NCBI GenBank assembly: GCA_965220665.1
Contig: CBDCQQ010000005.1
Span: 1 to 64,000, forward strand
Length of the DNA stretch: 64,000 nucleotides
Source: JAJDZL01 sp965220665
GTDB taxonomy: Bacteria; Pseudomonadota; Gammaproteobacteria; Arenicellales; JAJDZL01
Direction of reading: 5' to 3'
Under the pieces are notes generated by a model. That model ran no database searches, was not told where the DNA came from, and saw only the letters and a program-made list of their open reading frames with translations. The translations under genes were made by a program, and so were the position numbers. Below, piece by piece: positions 20,613 to 30,663 of the stretch. The number at the start of each line of letters is the position of its first letter. The first letter of the stretch is position 1.

Positions 20613-21102
20613 TTGACCAAATTCCATGCGGCATGACAAGTTTTTCCTAAAACGGTCGCTGATTTGGTTTTTCGCCTGATTGTGTTCCAACTTGAGATGA
20701 ACGTGTGTCCACTCGATGACGGGAATTCCCTCTCCTCTGCATAGCCGTCGGCGAATGGCGGCAAAATCGCCCTTTATCCGCCCCGTCAATCCAAGACATC
20801 GACTCACGGCTCTCTGCTTCAGACGATACACCTGCGAATATCGCGATAGCCCTCCCATATTAAGTCACTGGCCTGCAAGCGATTTGCAGTCTACAAGCCC
20901 GCGCTCGGAAACATGACACCCTCATTTAAAGCACAGATAAACAGTCAAAAAGAAATTTTTGCCGTCGTCTGTTTTCAGATTTTCAATAAAATAAGGCTTT
21001 CTTCGTCACCGCATTCAGGACGGGAAGAAACCCTGACTGACCTGGAATGTGCATGTTTCTCCGAATTTCCCGAATTTTATCCAACTCATCACGTAATCGA
21101 CC

Positions 21103-22134
21103 ATGAACAATTTCAACAGACAGTGGAAACTCAACTCCTTTCCTCAGGGCATGCCAGTCAAAGAAAACTGGTGCCTGGAAGAAAATCCAATTCCACAATT
21201 AGGTTCAAACCAAGTTTTAGCCAAAGCCGTTTATCTTTCAGTTGACCCTTACATGCGTGGCAGAATCAGTCCCAAACAGGGATACGCCAAAGGAGTGGGA
21301 ATCGGTGAGGTTATGTGTGGCGGCGCAGTTGCTGAGATTGTCCAGTCAAATCACAACGAGTGGAAAGAAGGCGAGTTGATCGAAACCATTAATTTCGGCT
21401 GGCAGGAGTACGCGGCGTTGGACACTGATGGGCTTACACGAGTTGACCCTAATATCGGGCCACCTCACGCCTGGTTGAGTTACATCGGAATGCCAGGGAT
21501 TACGGCTTGGATGGCACTCAATGTGATTGGCAGACCAAGTCCTGGTGAAACTGTGTTGGTGTCCGCAGCATCCGGAGCTGTCGGTCAGATCGTCGGACAG
21601 CTTGCTAAGTCCTATCACTGCCGTGCGGTTGCGGTCGCAAGTTCCGAAGCAAAATTGGACTGGTGCAAAGAACTCGGTTACGATGTTGGAATAAATTACC
21701 GGGAATCTGCAAATTTAGTCTCGGATGTCAGAGATGCCTGTCCTAATGGAATTGACATCTATTTTGATAACACTGCTGGTCCTATTCACGATGCAGCAAT
21801 GAAAAATCTTGCTTTGAATGCACGCGTGATCATTGTGGGTACAATCAGTCTGGCAGAACGATTTGAGGAGCCCGATATGGGTGAAAGATTTTTACGCCAA
21901 ATACTGGTCAACCGAGCAGAGGTTAAAGGATTTCTGGTTTTTGATTACTTCGATCGATATCCAGAGGCAAGGAAAGCATTGGCCGAAGGCGCTCGGAATG
22001 GTGACTTGAAGTTCAAAACTGACTTTATGGAAGACATAGAAAGTATGCCGGAAGCATTTTTGAAACTGCTTCTGTCCCAAAATTTGGGCAAACAACTTGT
22101 ACGAACGGAATTGGCCGATCGCTATTCGGAGTGA
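21103..22134 (+). CDS. NADP-dependent oxidoreductase, prostaglandin reductase/LTB4-dehydrogenase type
   Basis: A 343-residue zinc-independent medium-chain dehydrogenase/reductase. Features seen: a YLSVDPYMRGRI segment near residue 45, typical of the leukotriene B4 12-hydroxydehydrogenase / CurA-like subgroup, and the nucleotide-binding VSAASGAVGQIVGQLAK near residue 152. No zinc-ligand cysteines or structural-zinc lobe are visible. The family reduces alpha,beta-unsaturated ketones or aldehydes with NADPH in the cytosol. Its length matches the family. The gene stands alone, converging on the MttB-like gene with a 45-bp gap. The substrate cannot be told from sequence. Confidence 0.85.
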   Translation: MNNFNRQWKLNSFPQGMPVKENWCLEENPIPQLGSNQVLAKAVYLSVDPYMRGRISPKQGYAKGVGIGEVMCGGAVAEIVQSNHNEWKEGELIETINFGWQEYAALDTDGLTRVDPNIGPPHAWLSYIGMPGITAWMALNVIGRPSPGETVLVSAASGAVGQIVGQLAKSYHCRAVAVASSEAKLDWCKELGYDVGINYRESANLVSDVRDACPNGIDIYFDNTAGPIHDAAMKNLALNARVIIVGTISLAERFEEPDMGERFLRQILVNRAEVKGFLVFDYFDRYPEARKALAEGARNGDLKFKTDFMEDIESMPEAFLKLLLSQNLGKQLVRTELADRYSE

Positions 22135-22179
22135 TAGTCATCCAGTAGGTCGACAGAAATTTAGTGCTACACGTTTCAA

Positions 22180-23715
22180 TCAGAAATCGGTGGTAACTCC
22201 GCCTTCGCCAATACGTCGATCGACGAAGTCATCAAGTTCCTCCCTGACAGCTGGATCAAGTGGCGGCGGTTCATATTCCGCCAGTAGTTGCTTGTAAAGT
22301 CGGTTCGCATGTTCAATAGTCTGAGGTGATCCTGCGTCGCTCCATGTTTCATAATTACGCCAGTCCGAAAGCAATGGTGTATAGAATGCGTCTCGATACC
22401 GCTGTTGAGTGTGATCAGTACCGAAAAAGTGTCCTCCGTGACCCGCTTGCACCATCGCTTCTATTGCGCTCTCATCCTTATTTACCGGTACCGGCTGCAA
22501 ATACTCCGAGATCATTTGCAGCAGATCGGCATCCATCACAAACTTTTCAAATGATGCGGTTAACCCGCCCTCCATCCATCCGGCTGCGTGCAATACTATG
22601 TGTGAGTGACCGTTGATCGCTCCCCATAGAGAAAATACCGATTCGTACGCAGACTGTGCATCTACGGTATTGGCTGCATTCGTGTTTGATGAACGGAATG
22701 GCAAACGATAACGACGTGCCATCTGTCCGCTGATCAACGCAGCTTTCATGTATTCCGGGGTTCCAAATGCAGGAGCACCAGAGCGCATATCGACATTAGA
22801 TGTAAATCCACCGTATACAAACGGCGCACCAGGACGCGTGAGTTGTGAGATGGTCAAGCCAGCCAGCACCTCGGCATTTTGCTGGGTGACAGCTCCAGTA
22901 AGCGTTACAGGAGCCATTGCTCCACTCAAGGTGAATGGGGTCAGGATTACTATCTGGTTGTGCCGCGACATCTCAATGATTCCGGTAACCATATTGCCGT
23001 CTAATCGCAGTGGAGAGTTTGAATTGATCACTGTAATCAGACTAGGCTGTTGCAATAATTGCTCGTCATTCATCTGACGAGCGATCTTCACAATCTCAAT
23101 GGCATCCAGGTTGCGCTGGCGGCCGAGCGAATAGGCGTGAAATGCCTTATCGGACAAAACAACACAATCGCGCAAGCACACAAGATGTCGGATGGAGGCA
23201 TGAACATCGACAGGTTCGACCGGGTATCCACTGATGAAATGCACAATATTGAGCTGATGCGTCAACCTCAAAAAGTTCTGGTAATCATGAAGATTACCGG
23301 TTCGTCTACCATGATCAAGATCAGACGCATGCGGCGCACTACCAACTGTTCCGAATACTACATTGTCGGTTCCAACCTCCAGATTGTGAACCGGGTTCCT
23401 AGCATGAAGTGAAAAACTGGGACGTATCGTCTTCAAACATTCCTCAACTAATCCCCGTTCAATGTAAACCACATCGCCGTCTGTGGAAGCCGTCGCTCCA
23501 TTTTCGACTAACAGTTTGCGACCCTCTGGTGACATAATCTCGACACCGACCTGCTCTAGTACGGTTAACGAGGACTGATGAATGAATTCCACCTCATCAT
23601 CAGAAATTGCACAGATCGGGGGAAACCTGTTGACCACTGCTTTAAAAGGCAGTTGGCTGACTTTTGCAGATTCGACCTGAGGCTGTTTACGGCGACGGCG
23701 TGGTCTCTGTGTCAT
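22180..23715 (-). CDS. MttB-family corrinoid methyltransferase, non-pyrrolysine
   Basis: A 511-residue protein of the trimethylamine/glycine-betaine methyltransferase superfamily. The N-terminus is basic (RPRRRRK). Family-like segments include HQSSLTVLEQVGVEIMSPEG near residue 48 and FGTVGSAPHASDLD near 120. The frame contains no amber codon, so it is not the pyrrolysine-dependent trimethylamine enzyme. Characterised non-Pyl members move a methyl group from glycine betaine or other quaternary amines to a corrinoid protein. No corrinoid-protein gene (MttC type) lies nearby, so the partner must be elsewhere. A demethylation role fits with the dimethylglycine-dehydrogenase-like gene at 27.9-30.3 kb. 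The substrate is inferred. Confidence 0.85.
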   Translation of the reverse strand: MTQRPRRRRKQPQVESAKVSQLPFKAVVNRFPPICAISDDEVEFIHQSSLTVLEQVGVEIMSPEGRKLLVENGATASTDGDVVYIERGLVEECLKTIRPSFSLHARNPVHNLEVGTDNVVFGTVGSAPHASDLDHGRRTGNLHDYQNFLRLTHQLNIVHFISGYPVEPVDVHASIRHLVCLRDCVVLSDKAFHAYSLGRQRNLDAIEIVKIARQMNDEQLLQQPSLITVINSNSPLRLDGNMVTGIIEMSRHNQIVILTPFTLSGAMAPVTLTGAVTQQNAEVLAGLTISQLTRPGAPFVYGGFTSNVDMRSGAPAFGTPEYMKAALISGQMARRYRLPFRSSNTNAANTVDAQSAYESVFSLWGAINGHSHIVLHAAGWMEGGLTASFEKFVMDADLLQMISEYLQPVPVNKDESAIEAMVQAGHGGHFFGTDHTQQRYRDAFYTPLLSDWRNYETWSDAGSPQTIEHANRLYKQLLAEYEPPPLDPAVREELDDFVDRRIGEGGVTTDF

Positions 23716-23985
23716 AGTGAAATGTCTGAAGCAACAGGTACGTGGATTTTGTGAGATGTTTCAATTTCAAGTGATTTCGATATGGAAAATAACGCGACGC
23801 GTGCTAACCAGAACCCTGCCCAACATTATTCTTGATGAAAGCTCCGTCGTTTTAAAAATTTTCGGATGAGACGCCTAATTGTTTTCGAATTTCAAGGTTA
23901 AGCTCGATGCACTGTTACTGGGAACAATCTGCCATAACATCGGTCAAATGAAGTATTATCAATGGAGAGCAAAGGAATCAATTCA

Positions 23986-24192
23986 ATGTTAAAATCCGCA
24001 GCCAAACAACTTCTTGCTGCTTTCCTGTTGTTATGTGTTACGAGTCTTGCTTTCTCGGATACCGCAACTGAAGTAAACACAAGCGAATCTGCCGCCGCAT
24101 CTGGTGAAACAGATAAGGCACAGACTGCCGTTGTTGTATTGACAGATCCAGAAATAGCTGCCGTAGAGGACGAAGAGCCGGATTGCGAATAA
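23986..24192 (+). CDS. Small secreted acidic peptide
   Basis: I prefer ATG 23986, with AGGA about 8 nt upstream, over the in-frame ATG at 23962. It gives 68 residues: MLKSAAKQ, then a hydrophobic core LLAAFLLLCVTSLAF ending near FSD, a standard signal peptide. The mature part is short, rich in Ala, Thr and Glu, and ends in an acidic tail with a single Cys (EDEEPDCE). It is divergent from the MttB-family gene and stands alone. No family recognised. The odd mature sequence could equally be a low-constraint secreted peptide. Confidence 0.5.
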   Translation: MLKSAAKQLLAAFLLLCVTSLAFSDTATEVNTSESAAASGETDKAQTAVVVLTDPEIAAVEDEEPDCE

Positions 24193-24771
24193 GCGAAAAC
24201 TTCGTTCGCTCAATCGCTGATTTCTCGAATCTGCGTTTTACCAAGTAAGCGTTGGTATCCAGCCTGCCGCAACGTAGGTACAGGTTGCGATGTTGCGGTT
24301 CCACAGTCGATCCAAATTTCATATCGAATCATTGACCTGTGTACTCAGTTGCGCTCACTCGTACGAGTGTGAAATCAGTTCAATCGGCAGTCTCCTTTTG
24401 TTCGAACTCCAGTCTCAGAATTTTGCAAGTCAAAACACTGCATTCCCGTCCTTTGGCTATACTGATTAGATAGACTGTCTGCCACCTGAAGATTTCTCGA
24501 ATGGTAGAAAGTTCGAAGTGTGGATTCTCAGGTTTCAGGATTAAGAATGCCCGCTGCACGCAACTGCAAGCCGTTCAATCTGAAGTTCAGAATATTCAAT
24601 AGGCATCAGTTGGTTTAACCATGGATGATTCTAACAATGCCGAATACCATATTGGCAATCCGGACCAACAGGTTGTAATGTGAATACCCACCTTTACATC
24701 TGAATTGAAACATGCCAATGTATGAAGAATTTGCACGTGCCCATATACGTCTGTTTATCAGGCGTATATTC
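24193..24771. other. Intergenic region without recognised features
   Basis: About 580 bp between the small secreted peptide and the 5'-nucleotidase. Short open frames exist on the minus strand but lack hydrophobic, motif or ribosome-binding support. No tRNA cloverleaf, strong hairpin or repeat was seen. Confidence 0.4.
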
Positions 24772-26361
24772 ATGAATTTCTGCCGCACCATGGCAGCCGC
24801 CACCTTCATGTGTTTTGCCGTCTCTACAAACGCGGAAACAATCACAATTCTTCATACCAATGACTTTCACTCCAAATTTCAACCGATCAATAGATTTGAC
24901 AACATATGTTCGGCAGAAGACAACCAGGTAGGTCAATGCTATGGTGGAATTGCTCGATTAGCTACGAGCGTTCGACAAAACAGAGCGGAGTCACCAAACT
25001 TACTACTCCTTGATGCGGGAGATCAGTTTCAGGGCTCACTCTTCTATAGCAAATACCAAGGACAAACCAGTGCAGAGATGATGAATTTGGTCGGCTATGA
25101 TGCAATGGGAATAGGGAATCATGAATTTGACGGCGGCCCTGAAAGATTGCGAGCATTCGTGGATGCCGTCAACTTCCCAGTGCTGATATCGAACGCCGAT
25201 GTGTCTGCTGAACCGAAACTTGCAGAGGTCCTCATGCCTTCGACCGTAATAGAACGTGGAGGCTTTCAATATGGACTGATTGGCTTGGTTCCTGCCAACA
25301 CCCAGGAAATTTCCTCACCTGAGAACACCCTCATTTTCACCGACCCAGTTGAAGCTCTGCGACGCGAAATTGATAATTTTAACGCGCAGGGAATCAATCG
25401 CATCATCGTACTTTCACATTCCGGGTTTCCAATTGATCTAGATATTGCAGCAAAAGTCAACGGCATTGACCTGATCGTCGGCGGTCATTCAAACACCTTG
25501 CTATCAAACTCTGCAGAAAAAGCAGATGGACTTTATCCAACCTGGGTAACCACGCCAGAAGGTGGACGTACTGCTGTCGTTCAGGCCTACGCTTATGGGA
25601 AATACCTCGGCTGACTCAACGTGACTTTCGACGACCAGGGCGTTGTTCAATCAGCAATCGGTGAACCCATCCTGTTGGACCACTCAATTCCCGAGGATGA
25701 GAAGGTGAAAGCAAGAATTGCTGAATTAGCGGTTCCGCTTGCTGAACTGCTTGAAGAAGTCATTGCGGAAGCAGCAACAACGGTGGATGGCAGTGGTAAC
25801 AGTTGTCGGAAACAGCAGTGTGAAGTCGGAACGCTAGTCGCAACAGCGATGCTGCAACACATGAAACCATTTGGTGTCGATATCGCCATTGCAAATGCCG
25901 GTGGAATTCGAGCTTCACTACAAAAAGGTCCCATTTCAAGTGGCGACATTCTGACCACATTCCCATTTGAGGATGTGCTGTCGAGATTCAAACTCAAAGG
26001 TTCCGATGTCGTGGCTGCACTTGAGAATGGTGTCAGTGGAGTAGAGGAGATGCAGGGGCGATTTCCTCAGGTAGCCGGCATTCGGTTTGAATTCACGCTG
26101 TCGAAGCAACCAAACAACGGACGGATTCTCAAAGTCGAAGTGATGCAGGATGGAAACTGGGTTCCACTAGATTCTGACAAAGTCTATAGCGTCACCACAG
26201 ATTATTTCCTCCGCAGTGGAAGGGATGGTTACTCAGTACTTGCGGATAACGCCATTAATCCCTACGACGGTATGACACTCGTGACAGATGTTGTCGCAGA
26301 CTACCTAACCGCCAACAGTCCCTACACAGCGATCAATGACAATCGGATAGTCCAGAAATAG
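24772..26361 (+). pseudogene. Periplasmic 5'-nucleotidase (UshA family) interrupted by one in-frame TGA
   Basis: Both parts lie in one frame and together make a complete two-domain 5'-nucleotidase. From ATG 24772 a signal peptide (MNFCRTMAAATFMCFAVSTNA) precedes the metallophosphatase motifs HTNDFHSKF, DAGDQFQGS, GNHEFDGG and GGHSN. The C-terminal nucleotidase domain has NAGGIRASL, FPFEDVL and RSGRDGYSVL. A TGA at 25612-25614 falls between KYLG and LNVTFDDQG, in the short linker between the two domains. Relatives often have Arg at this point, so CGA to TGA is a likely cause. TGA is a normal stop elsewhere in this window, so the code is not altered. Either a recent nonsense mutation, a sequencing error, or readthrough (the next base is C). 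An in-frame ATG upstream at 24712 is an alternative start. Confidence 0.75.
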
Positions 26362-26582
26362 ATTTCAGAATACCGTCCCGACATATTGTAGATTCAGTGA
26401 ACTGATCACCTTGAAACACTACATCCGAGATGAATTTGGCCCGAATATCGATTGCTCGCGATTGGATTGAATGGTCTTTGCGTATGTGATCCTTACCAGA
26501 CTATCCTTACGTCTCTCACGACTTGCACAGCAGTGGTCTGAGCACGCGGCCCGGTTAGAATACAGAGTTGCAATCACCGCAA

Positions 26583-27869
26583 TCACGCCTGGGACTCTGT
26601 AGTTTGGTCCTTAGGCACCTTAACAAAATACAAAAAGATTCCGCCGACCAGAAAAAGAACGCTCAAGCTCAAGATCGAAAGCCTCGACCCAAACACAAGG
26701 GCCGACCAACCCACGAGGAAGGGACCAATGACTGCTGCAGTTTTTCCAACCATGTTGAAGAAGCCGTAATACTCGCCTGCCTGCTCCGGCGGGATTAACT
26801 GACCGAGTAGCGAACGACTCAAAGCTTGAATGCCGCCAACCACGAGTCCAACCATCGCGGCTAGAATGTAAAATTCTGTGCCGGTCGTCATAAAGGACGC
26901 CCACAAAATTGCGACAAGGTAAACAACAATTCCGATGTAGATTCCTGGCTTTGGTCCAATTTTCTGACCCAGATTGCCAAATGCCAAAGCCGCGGGAAAT
27001 CCGATGAATTGAACGAGCAACAGTGCGGTAATCAAGTCATTGCTTGCCAGCCCAATTGAAAGTCCATAGTCAACCGCCATGCGAAACACACTGTCAACCC
27101 CATCGATATAAAACCAGTAAGCAATCAGAAATAGGAGTATCGTGCGCTGTGTGCGTAAGTTTCGACAGGTCTTCGCGAGTTGACGAAATCCACTCAAGAT
27201 AGTGCCTGCCGCTCCTGGAGTCTGAACCCGTTCTTCCTTGACAAACAGCATAATCGGTATTGAAAATACTGCCCACCAAACTGCAACGGTAATGAAGCTG
27301 ATCTGTACCGCCTGAGCGGAGCTCGCGAGCCCAAACATCTCGGGCTTCAACACCATAAAGACATTGACTGCAAACAAAATTCCGCCGCCAAGGTAACCCA
27401 ACGCGAAACCGAATCCTGAAACCTGATGAATCCGTTCCCTAGTGGGTGCAACCGTCAGCAATAGAGCATCATAAAAAACGTTGCCTCCTGCGAAACCGAG
27501 AGAGGCCACAATGTACAGAGCGATGGCTAACTCCCACATTCCATTTCCTGCCAGATACAGACAGAATGTCGACACAATACCAACAAAAGCGAAGACTGCC
27601 AATAGTTTTTTCTTGATGCCGGCACTATCTGATATCGCGCCGAGTATGGGTGCCAGTACAACAATAATCAAACTCGAAACAGAAGAAGCAACGCCCAGTC
27701 GAAATGTTGTCACCGTGGCGTCGACACCCAGTGACCAGAATTCTTTGAAAAAAATTGGAAAAAATCCAGCAACTACTGTTGTGGCGAACGCGGAATTAGC
27801 CCAATCGTAAAAGGCCCAAGAAAGCGTGTCCCTTTGAAACAAACGATTCCTTTTCAAATTAACCTCCAT
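26583..27869 (-). CDS. UMF1-family MFS transporter
   Basis: A 428-residue inner-membrane protein with about 12 hydrophobic segments. The start region (LSWAFYDWANSAFATTVVAGFFP) is the hallmark of the UMF1/Atg22-like branch of the major facilitator superfamily, whose members include putative amino-acid or organic-solute permeases. A GGAGG sits just inside the ATG start and 5 nt before an in-frame TTG (27857), so the true start may be that TTG. It begins 5 bp after the stop of the GcvT-family flavoprotein and is probably co-transcribed with it, which suggests transport of a methylated amine or its product. That role is inference. Confidence 0.85.
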   Translation of the reverse strand: MEVNLKRNRLFQRDTLSWAFYDWANSAFATTVVAGFFPIFFKEFWSLGVDATVTTFRLGVASSVSSLIIVVLAPILGAISDSAGIKKKLLAVFAFVGIVSTFCLYLAGNGMWELAIALYIVASLGFAGGNVFYDALLLTVAPTRERIHQVSGFGFALGYLGGGILFAVNVFMVLKPEMFGLASSAQAVQISFITVAVWWAVFSIPIMLFVKEERVQTPGAAGTILSGFRQLAKTCRNLRTQRTILLFLIAYWFYIDGVDSVFRMAVDYGLSIGLASNDLITALLLVQFIGFPAALAFGNLGQKIGPKPGIYIGIVVYLVAILWASFMTTGTEFYILAAMVGLVVGGIQALSRSLLGQLIPPEQAGEYYGFFNMVGKTAAVIGPFLVGWSALVFGSRLSILSLSVLFLVGGIFLYFVKVPKDQTTESQA

Positions 27870-27874
27870 GGTGT

Positions 27875-30292
27875 TCAGGACCGCAGTCGGACTCCGGCTG
27901 AATCATGTGGTGGCTCCTTCAGTAGCCGAGCAGGTACTTCAGTGCCAACCACGTGAACTGAAAAGCCTTCCGACTCGCTGCAAACTTCCTGCGAAATGTA
28001 AGCGAGTGCCAGACTTTTTTTGACCCAATATCCGTAAGCACCAGATGTAACAAATCCTACACGCTGACCGCCAAACCATATCGGTTCGAAGCCCGATGCG
28101 TCAGCATCAGCTGAATCAATTTCCAACAATCTCAGAACCTGTTCCACTGGGCGGTCGCGCTGTGCCAATGTCCATTCTTTGCCAATATACCATGATTTGT
28201 CAAAATCAATGAAGCGCTCCATTCCAGCCATTTTGGGTGTGTAAGCCGAGGTGAATTCCCTAGACCAGGCACCGTATCCCTTCTCCAAACGTGTGCTGTT
28301 CATCGCGCGGAAACCAAAAGGACGTAAATCGAATTCTGTACCAGCCTCACGGAGCGTCGAATACAGAGTTTTCATGTTATTGTCTGACACGTTTATTTCA
28401 TAGCCAAGCTCTCCCGTTACAGAAACCCGAGCGACGATTGCCTCACATCCATTGATGTTGATCCTTCTACAGTTCATAAATGGAAAGGAAGAGTTGGACA
28501 GGTCGTCGGCAGCAATGCGCTCCAACAAATTTCTGGACTCTGGCCCAGCGATTGAAATTCCCGACCATTCTTTGCATAGGTTTCTGACCGTAACACCCGA
28601 GTCCGGCAAATGGTCGTTGAACCAGCGCATGTGCCATGCCTGAAGGTAATAAGAGCTCATTAACCAAAACCGGTTCTCAGCCAGTCTCATAACAGTCAAA
28701 TCACCAGCCAGTCTACCACGCGGCGTTAACATCGGTGCGAGACGCATACCGCCTACCTTTGGTAGCCGGCAAGCCAGTAGCGTATCTAGCCATTCAGCAC
28801 TGCCGGGGCCAATTACTTCATAACGCGAAAACCCCGTAATATCGACCATGCCAACCTTGGATCGGATAGCATGCACTTCCTCGCCAATAAAATCAAATGC
28901 ATTTGATCGCTTCAAGGTCGGAGTTTCTTGAAATTCTGGGTTATCCGGTACGAAAAATAAGGGGACTTCAAGTGCCCAGACACACCCGAACTGAGCTCCA
29001 GACTCAGACATTTCGTCATGTATCGGAGAAAGGTCCAGTGGCCGACCCGCCGGAAGTTCCTCATTGGGGTAAGTTAACACGAATCGGCGGGAATAAAACT
29101 GACGCACCGTTTCGGACAGATAGCAATCCTGGCTGGCGAATTCCCCATAGCGTGCTACATCCATACCAAAGATATCAGCTTCTGGCTCACCATCGATGAT
29201 CCATTGGGCAAGCGATAAGCCAACACCACCGCCCTGACTGAAACCGGCCATCACGCCACAAGCCACCCAATAGTTCCTTAATCCGGGAACGGGCCCTACG
29301 AGCGGGTTACCATCCGGCGTAAATGTAAATGCACCATTCACCCAACGCTTGATTCCAATTTCATTGAGCACCGGAAATCGTTCAAATCCTTTGATTAACT
29401 GTGGTGAAATTCGATCAATTTCTTCTGGTATGAGATCCATCCCGTAGTCCCAAGGTGCGCCTTCCAAGTGCCAAACTCTAGGGTCAAGTTCATATACACC
29501 CATTAACAAACCCTCACGTTCAGGACGCATGTAAGTAAATCCATCCAAATCGAGTATTGAAGGAATAATTTCTTTGCTGGCAACGAGTTCTGGAATCGGT
29601 TCAGTGACCAGATAGTGATGCTGCATTGGACTGACAGGCAAATTTACTCCTGCCATTAGCCCGACTTTACGCGCCCAGAGACCACCCGCATTGACAACAT
29701 GTTCAGCAACAATAGTACCCTGCTCAGTGACAACATCCCAAGCTCCTTCCGGTCGCGGATTCAGGTCGATGACACGGTTTCTGAGGATGATTTCGGCACC
29801 GCGTTTTTCTGCAGATTTAGCGTACGCCATCGTTGTTCCGTGCGGGTCCAGATATCCTTCATATTGATCCCACATTCCACCATGCAGGTCTGATACATCG
29901 ACTAGAGGACACATCTCTTTTATTTCGGCTGGCGTAACCAGACGAGGCTCAATTCCCATGGTCAAAAAAATTGTGCGCATGTACTGTAAGTATTCCCAGC
30001 GTTCAGGATTTGCTGCGAGAATAATGCTCCCGCTTCGCACCATGCTGATATCCTGCCCGCTTTCACGTTGAATGTCCTGGTAAAGATTGATGGTGTAGGC
30101 CTGAAGACTTGAAATGTTGATATCGTTGTTGAGTGGATGAAATCCACCGGCTGCATGCCAGGTAGAACCCGCTGTCAGCTCTTTGCGCTCAATAAGGACA
30201 ATGTCTGACCAACCGAGTTTGGCAAGATGATAGAGTACGCTAGCACCAACGACACCACCACCGATGACTACTGCACGATAATGATTTTTCAC
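27875..30292 (-). CDS. Dimethylglycine/sarcosine-dehydrogenase-like flavoprotein (FAD + GcvT domains)
   Basis: About 805 residues from a GTG at 30292 preceded by AAGGAAA at 8 nt. An upstream TTG (30334) is open but less supported. The N-terminal half is a DAO-type FAD domain: dinucleotide motif VVIGGGVVGASVLYHLA, then GSTWHAAGG, where the His is a flavin-attachment position in dimethylglycine dehydrogenase relatives. The C-terminal half is a GcvT/aminomethyltransferase-like folate-binding domain (RVSVTGELGYEIN; RLEKGYGAW). Such enzymes oxidatively demethylate dimethylglycine or sarcosine and pass the one-carbon unit to tetrahydrofolate. It is followed at once by a UMF1 transporter. With the MttB-family gene it suggests stepwise betaine or methylamine demethylation. 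The exact substrate is uncertain. Confidence 0.85.
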   Translation of the reverse strand: MKNHYRAVVIGGGVVGASVLYHLAKLGWSDIVLIERKELTAGSTWHAAGGFHPLNNDINISSLQAYTINLYQDIQRESGQDISMVRSGSIILAANPERWEYLQYMRTIFLTMGIEPRLVTPAEIKEMCPLVDVSDLHGGMWDQYEGYLDPHGTTMAYAKSAEKRGAEIILRNRVIDLNPRPEGAWDVVTEQGTIVAEHVVNAGGLWARKVGLMAGVNLPVSPMQHHYLVTEPIPELVASKEIIPSILDLDGFTYMRPEREGLLMGVYELDPRVWHLEGAPWDYGMDLIPEEIDRISPQLIKGFERFPVLNEIGIKRWVNGAFTFTPDGNPLVGPVPGLRNYWVACGVMAGFSQGGGVGLSLAQWIIDGEPEADIFGMDVARYGEFASQDCYLSETVRQFYSRRFVLTYPNEELPAGRPLDLSPIHDEMSESGAQFGCVWALEVPLFFVPDNPEFQETPTLKRSNAFDFIGEEVHAIRSKVGMVDITGFSRYEVIGPGSAEWLDTLLACRLPKVGGMRLAPMLTPRGRLAGDLTVMRLAENRFWLMSSYYLQAWHMRWFNDHLPDSGVTVRNLCKEWSGISIAGPESRNLLERIAADDLSNSSFPFMNCRRININGCEAIVARVSVTGELGYEINVSDNNMKTLYSTLREAGTEFDLRPFGFRAMNSTRLEKGYGAWSREFTSAYTPKMAGMERFIDFDKSWYIGKEWTLAQRDRPVEQVLRLLEIDSADADASGFEPIWFGGQRVGFVTSGAYGYWVKKSLALAYISQEVCSESEGFSVHVVGTEVPARLLKEPPHDSAGVRLRS

Positions 30293-30663
30293 AAGAAATT
30301 TCCTTGTTGTAGAGCAAAAGTGGCAAATGATCAATCCGCTAAATTATCGATTAATCGAAGCTCAGTGAAAATGACATTTCGCTGCTGAACGCGAAATTTC
30401 AGGCAGGTTTTGAATGAATTGATTGAGTCAACTCAAGTTTGAATTTGAATGACTATCGGAATCATGCGCGGATTATTTTGCAATTGAGATCCTCTAGAAT
30501 GGTACCAGCTCATCATCATGTCTACTCATATCAGTTTTTTGTATCGATAAACAATTCCAGTAAAGAGATGAAAAGATCAGAAAACAAAAGTATGTCCGAT
30601 AGAATTTAATTCTGCTGGAACTGGCCATTGATATCAAATGACTAATTTTTCGACTCTTTCCCC
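30293..30663. other. Divergent intergenic region
   Basis: About 370 bp between the divergent flavoprotein and BtuF-like genes, AT-rich, presumably holding both promoters. I saw no clear operator, riboswitch or repeat. Confidence 0.4.

Larger units (their letters stand above)
19500..21102. other. 1.6-kb intergenic region, no recognisable gene
   Basis: The first ~300 bp next to the small secreted gene are very AT-rich. A 20-G run follows at 19831-19850, then more balanced sequence. Two overlapping minus-strand frames (20469-20858 and 20348-20587) are open, but I recognise no family and see no convincing ribosome binding site. They may be decayed coding sequence. No tRNA, transposase or terminal repeats were seen. 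Confidence 0.5.

Noticed and set aside
24368..24430. GTTCGAACTCC-like T-loop motif suggesting a tRNA
   Set aside because: No acceptor stem, D-arm or anticodon arm could be paired around it.
24712..26361. Alternative genetic code with TGA as Trp
   Set aside because: TGA is the natural stop of several intact genes here, for example 21103-22134 and ftsY.
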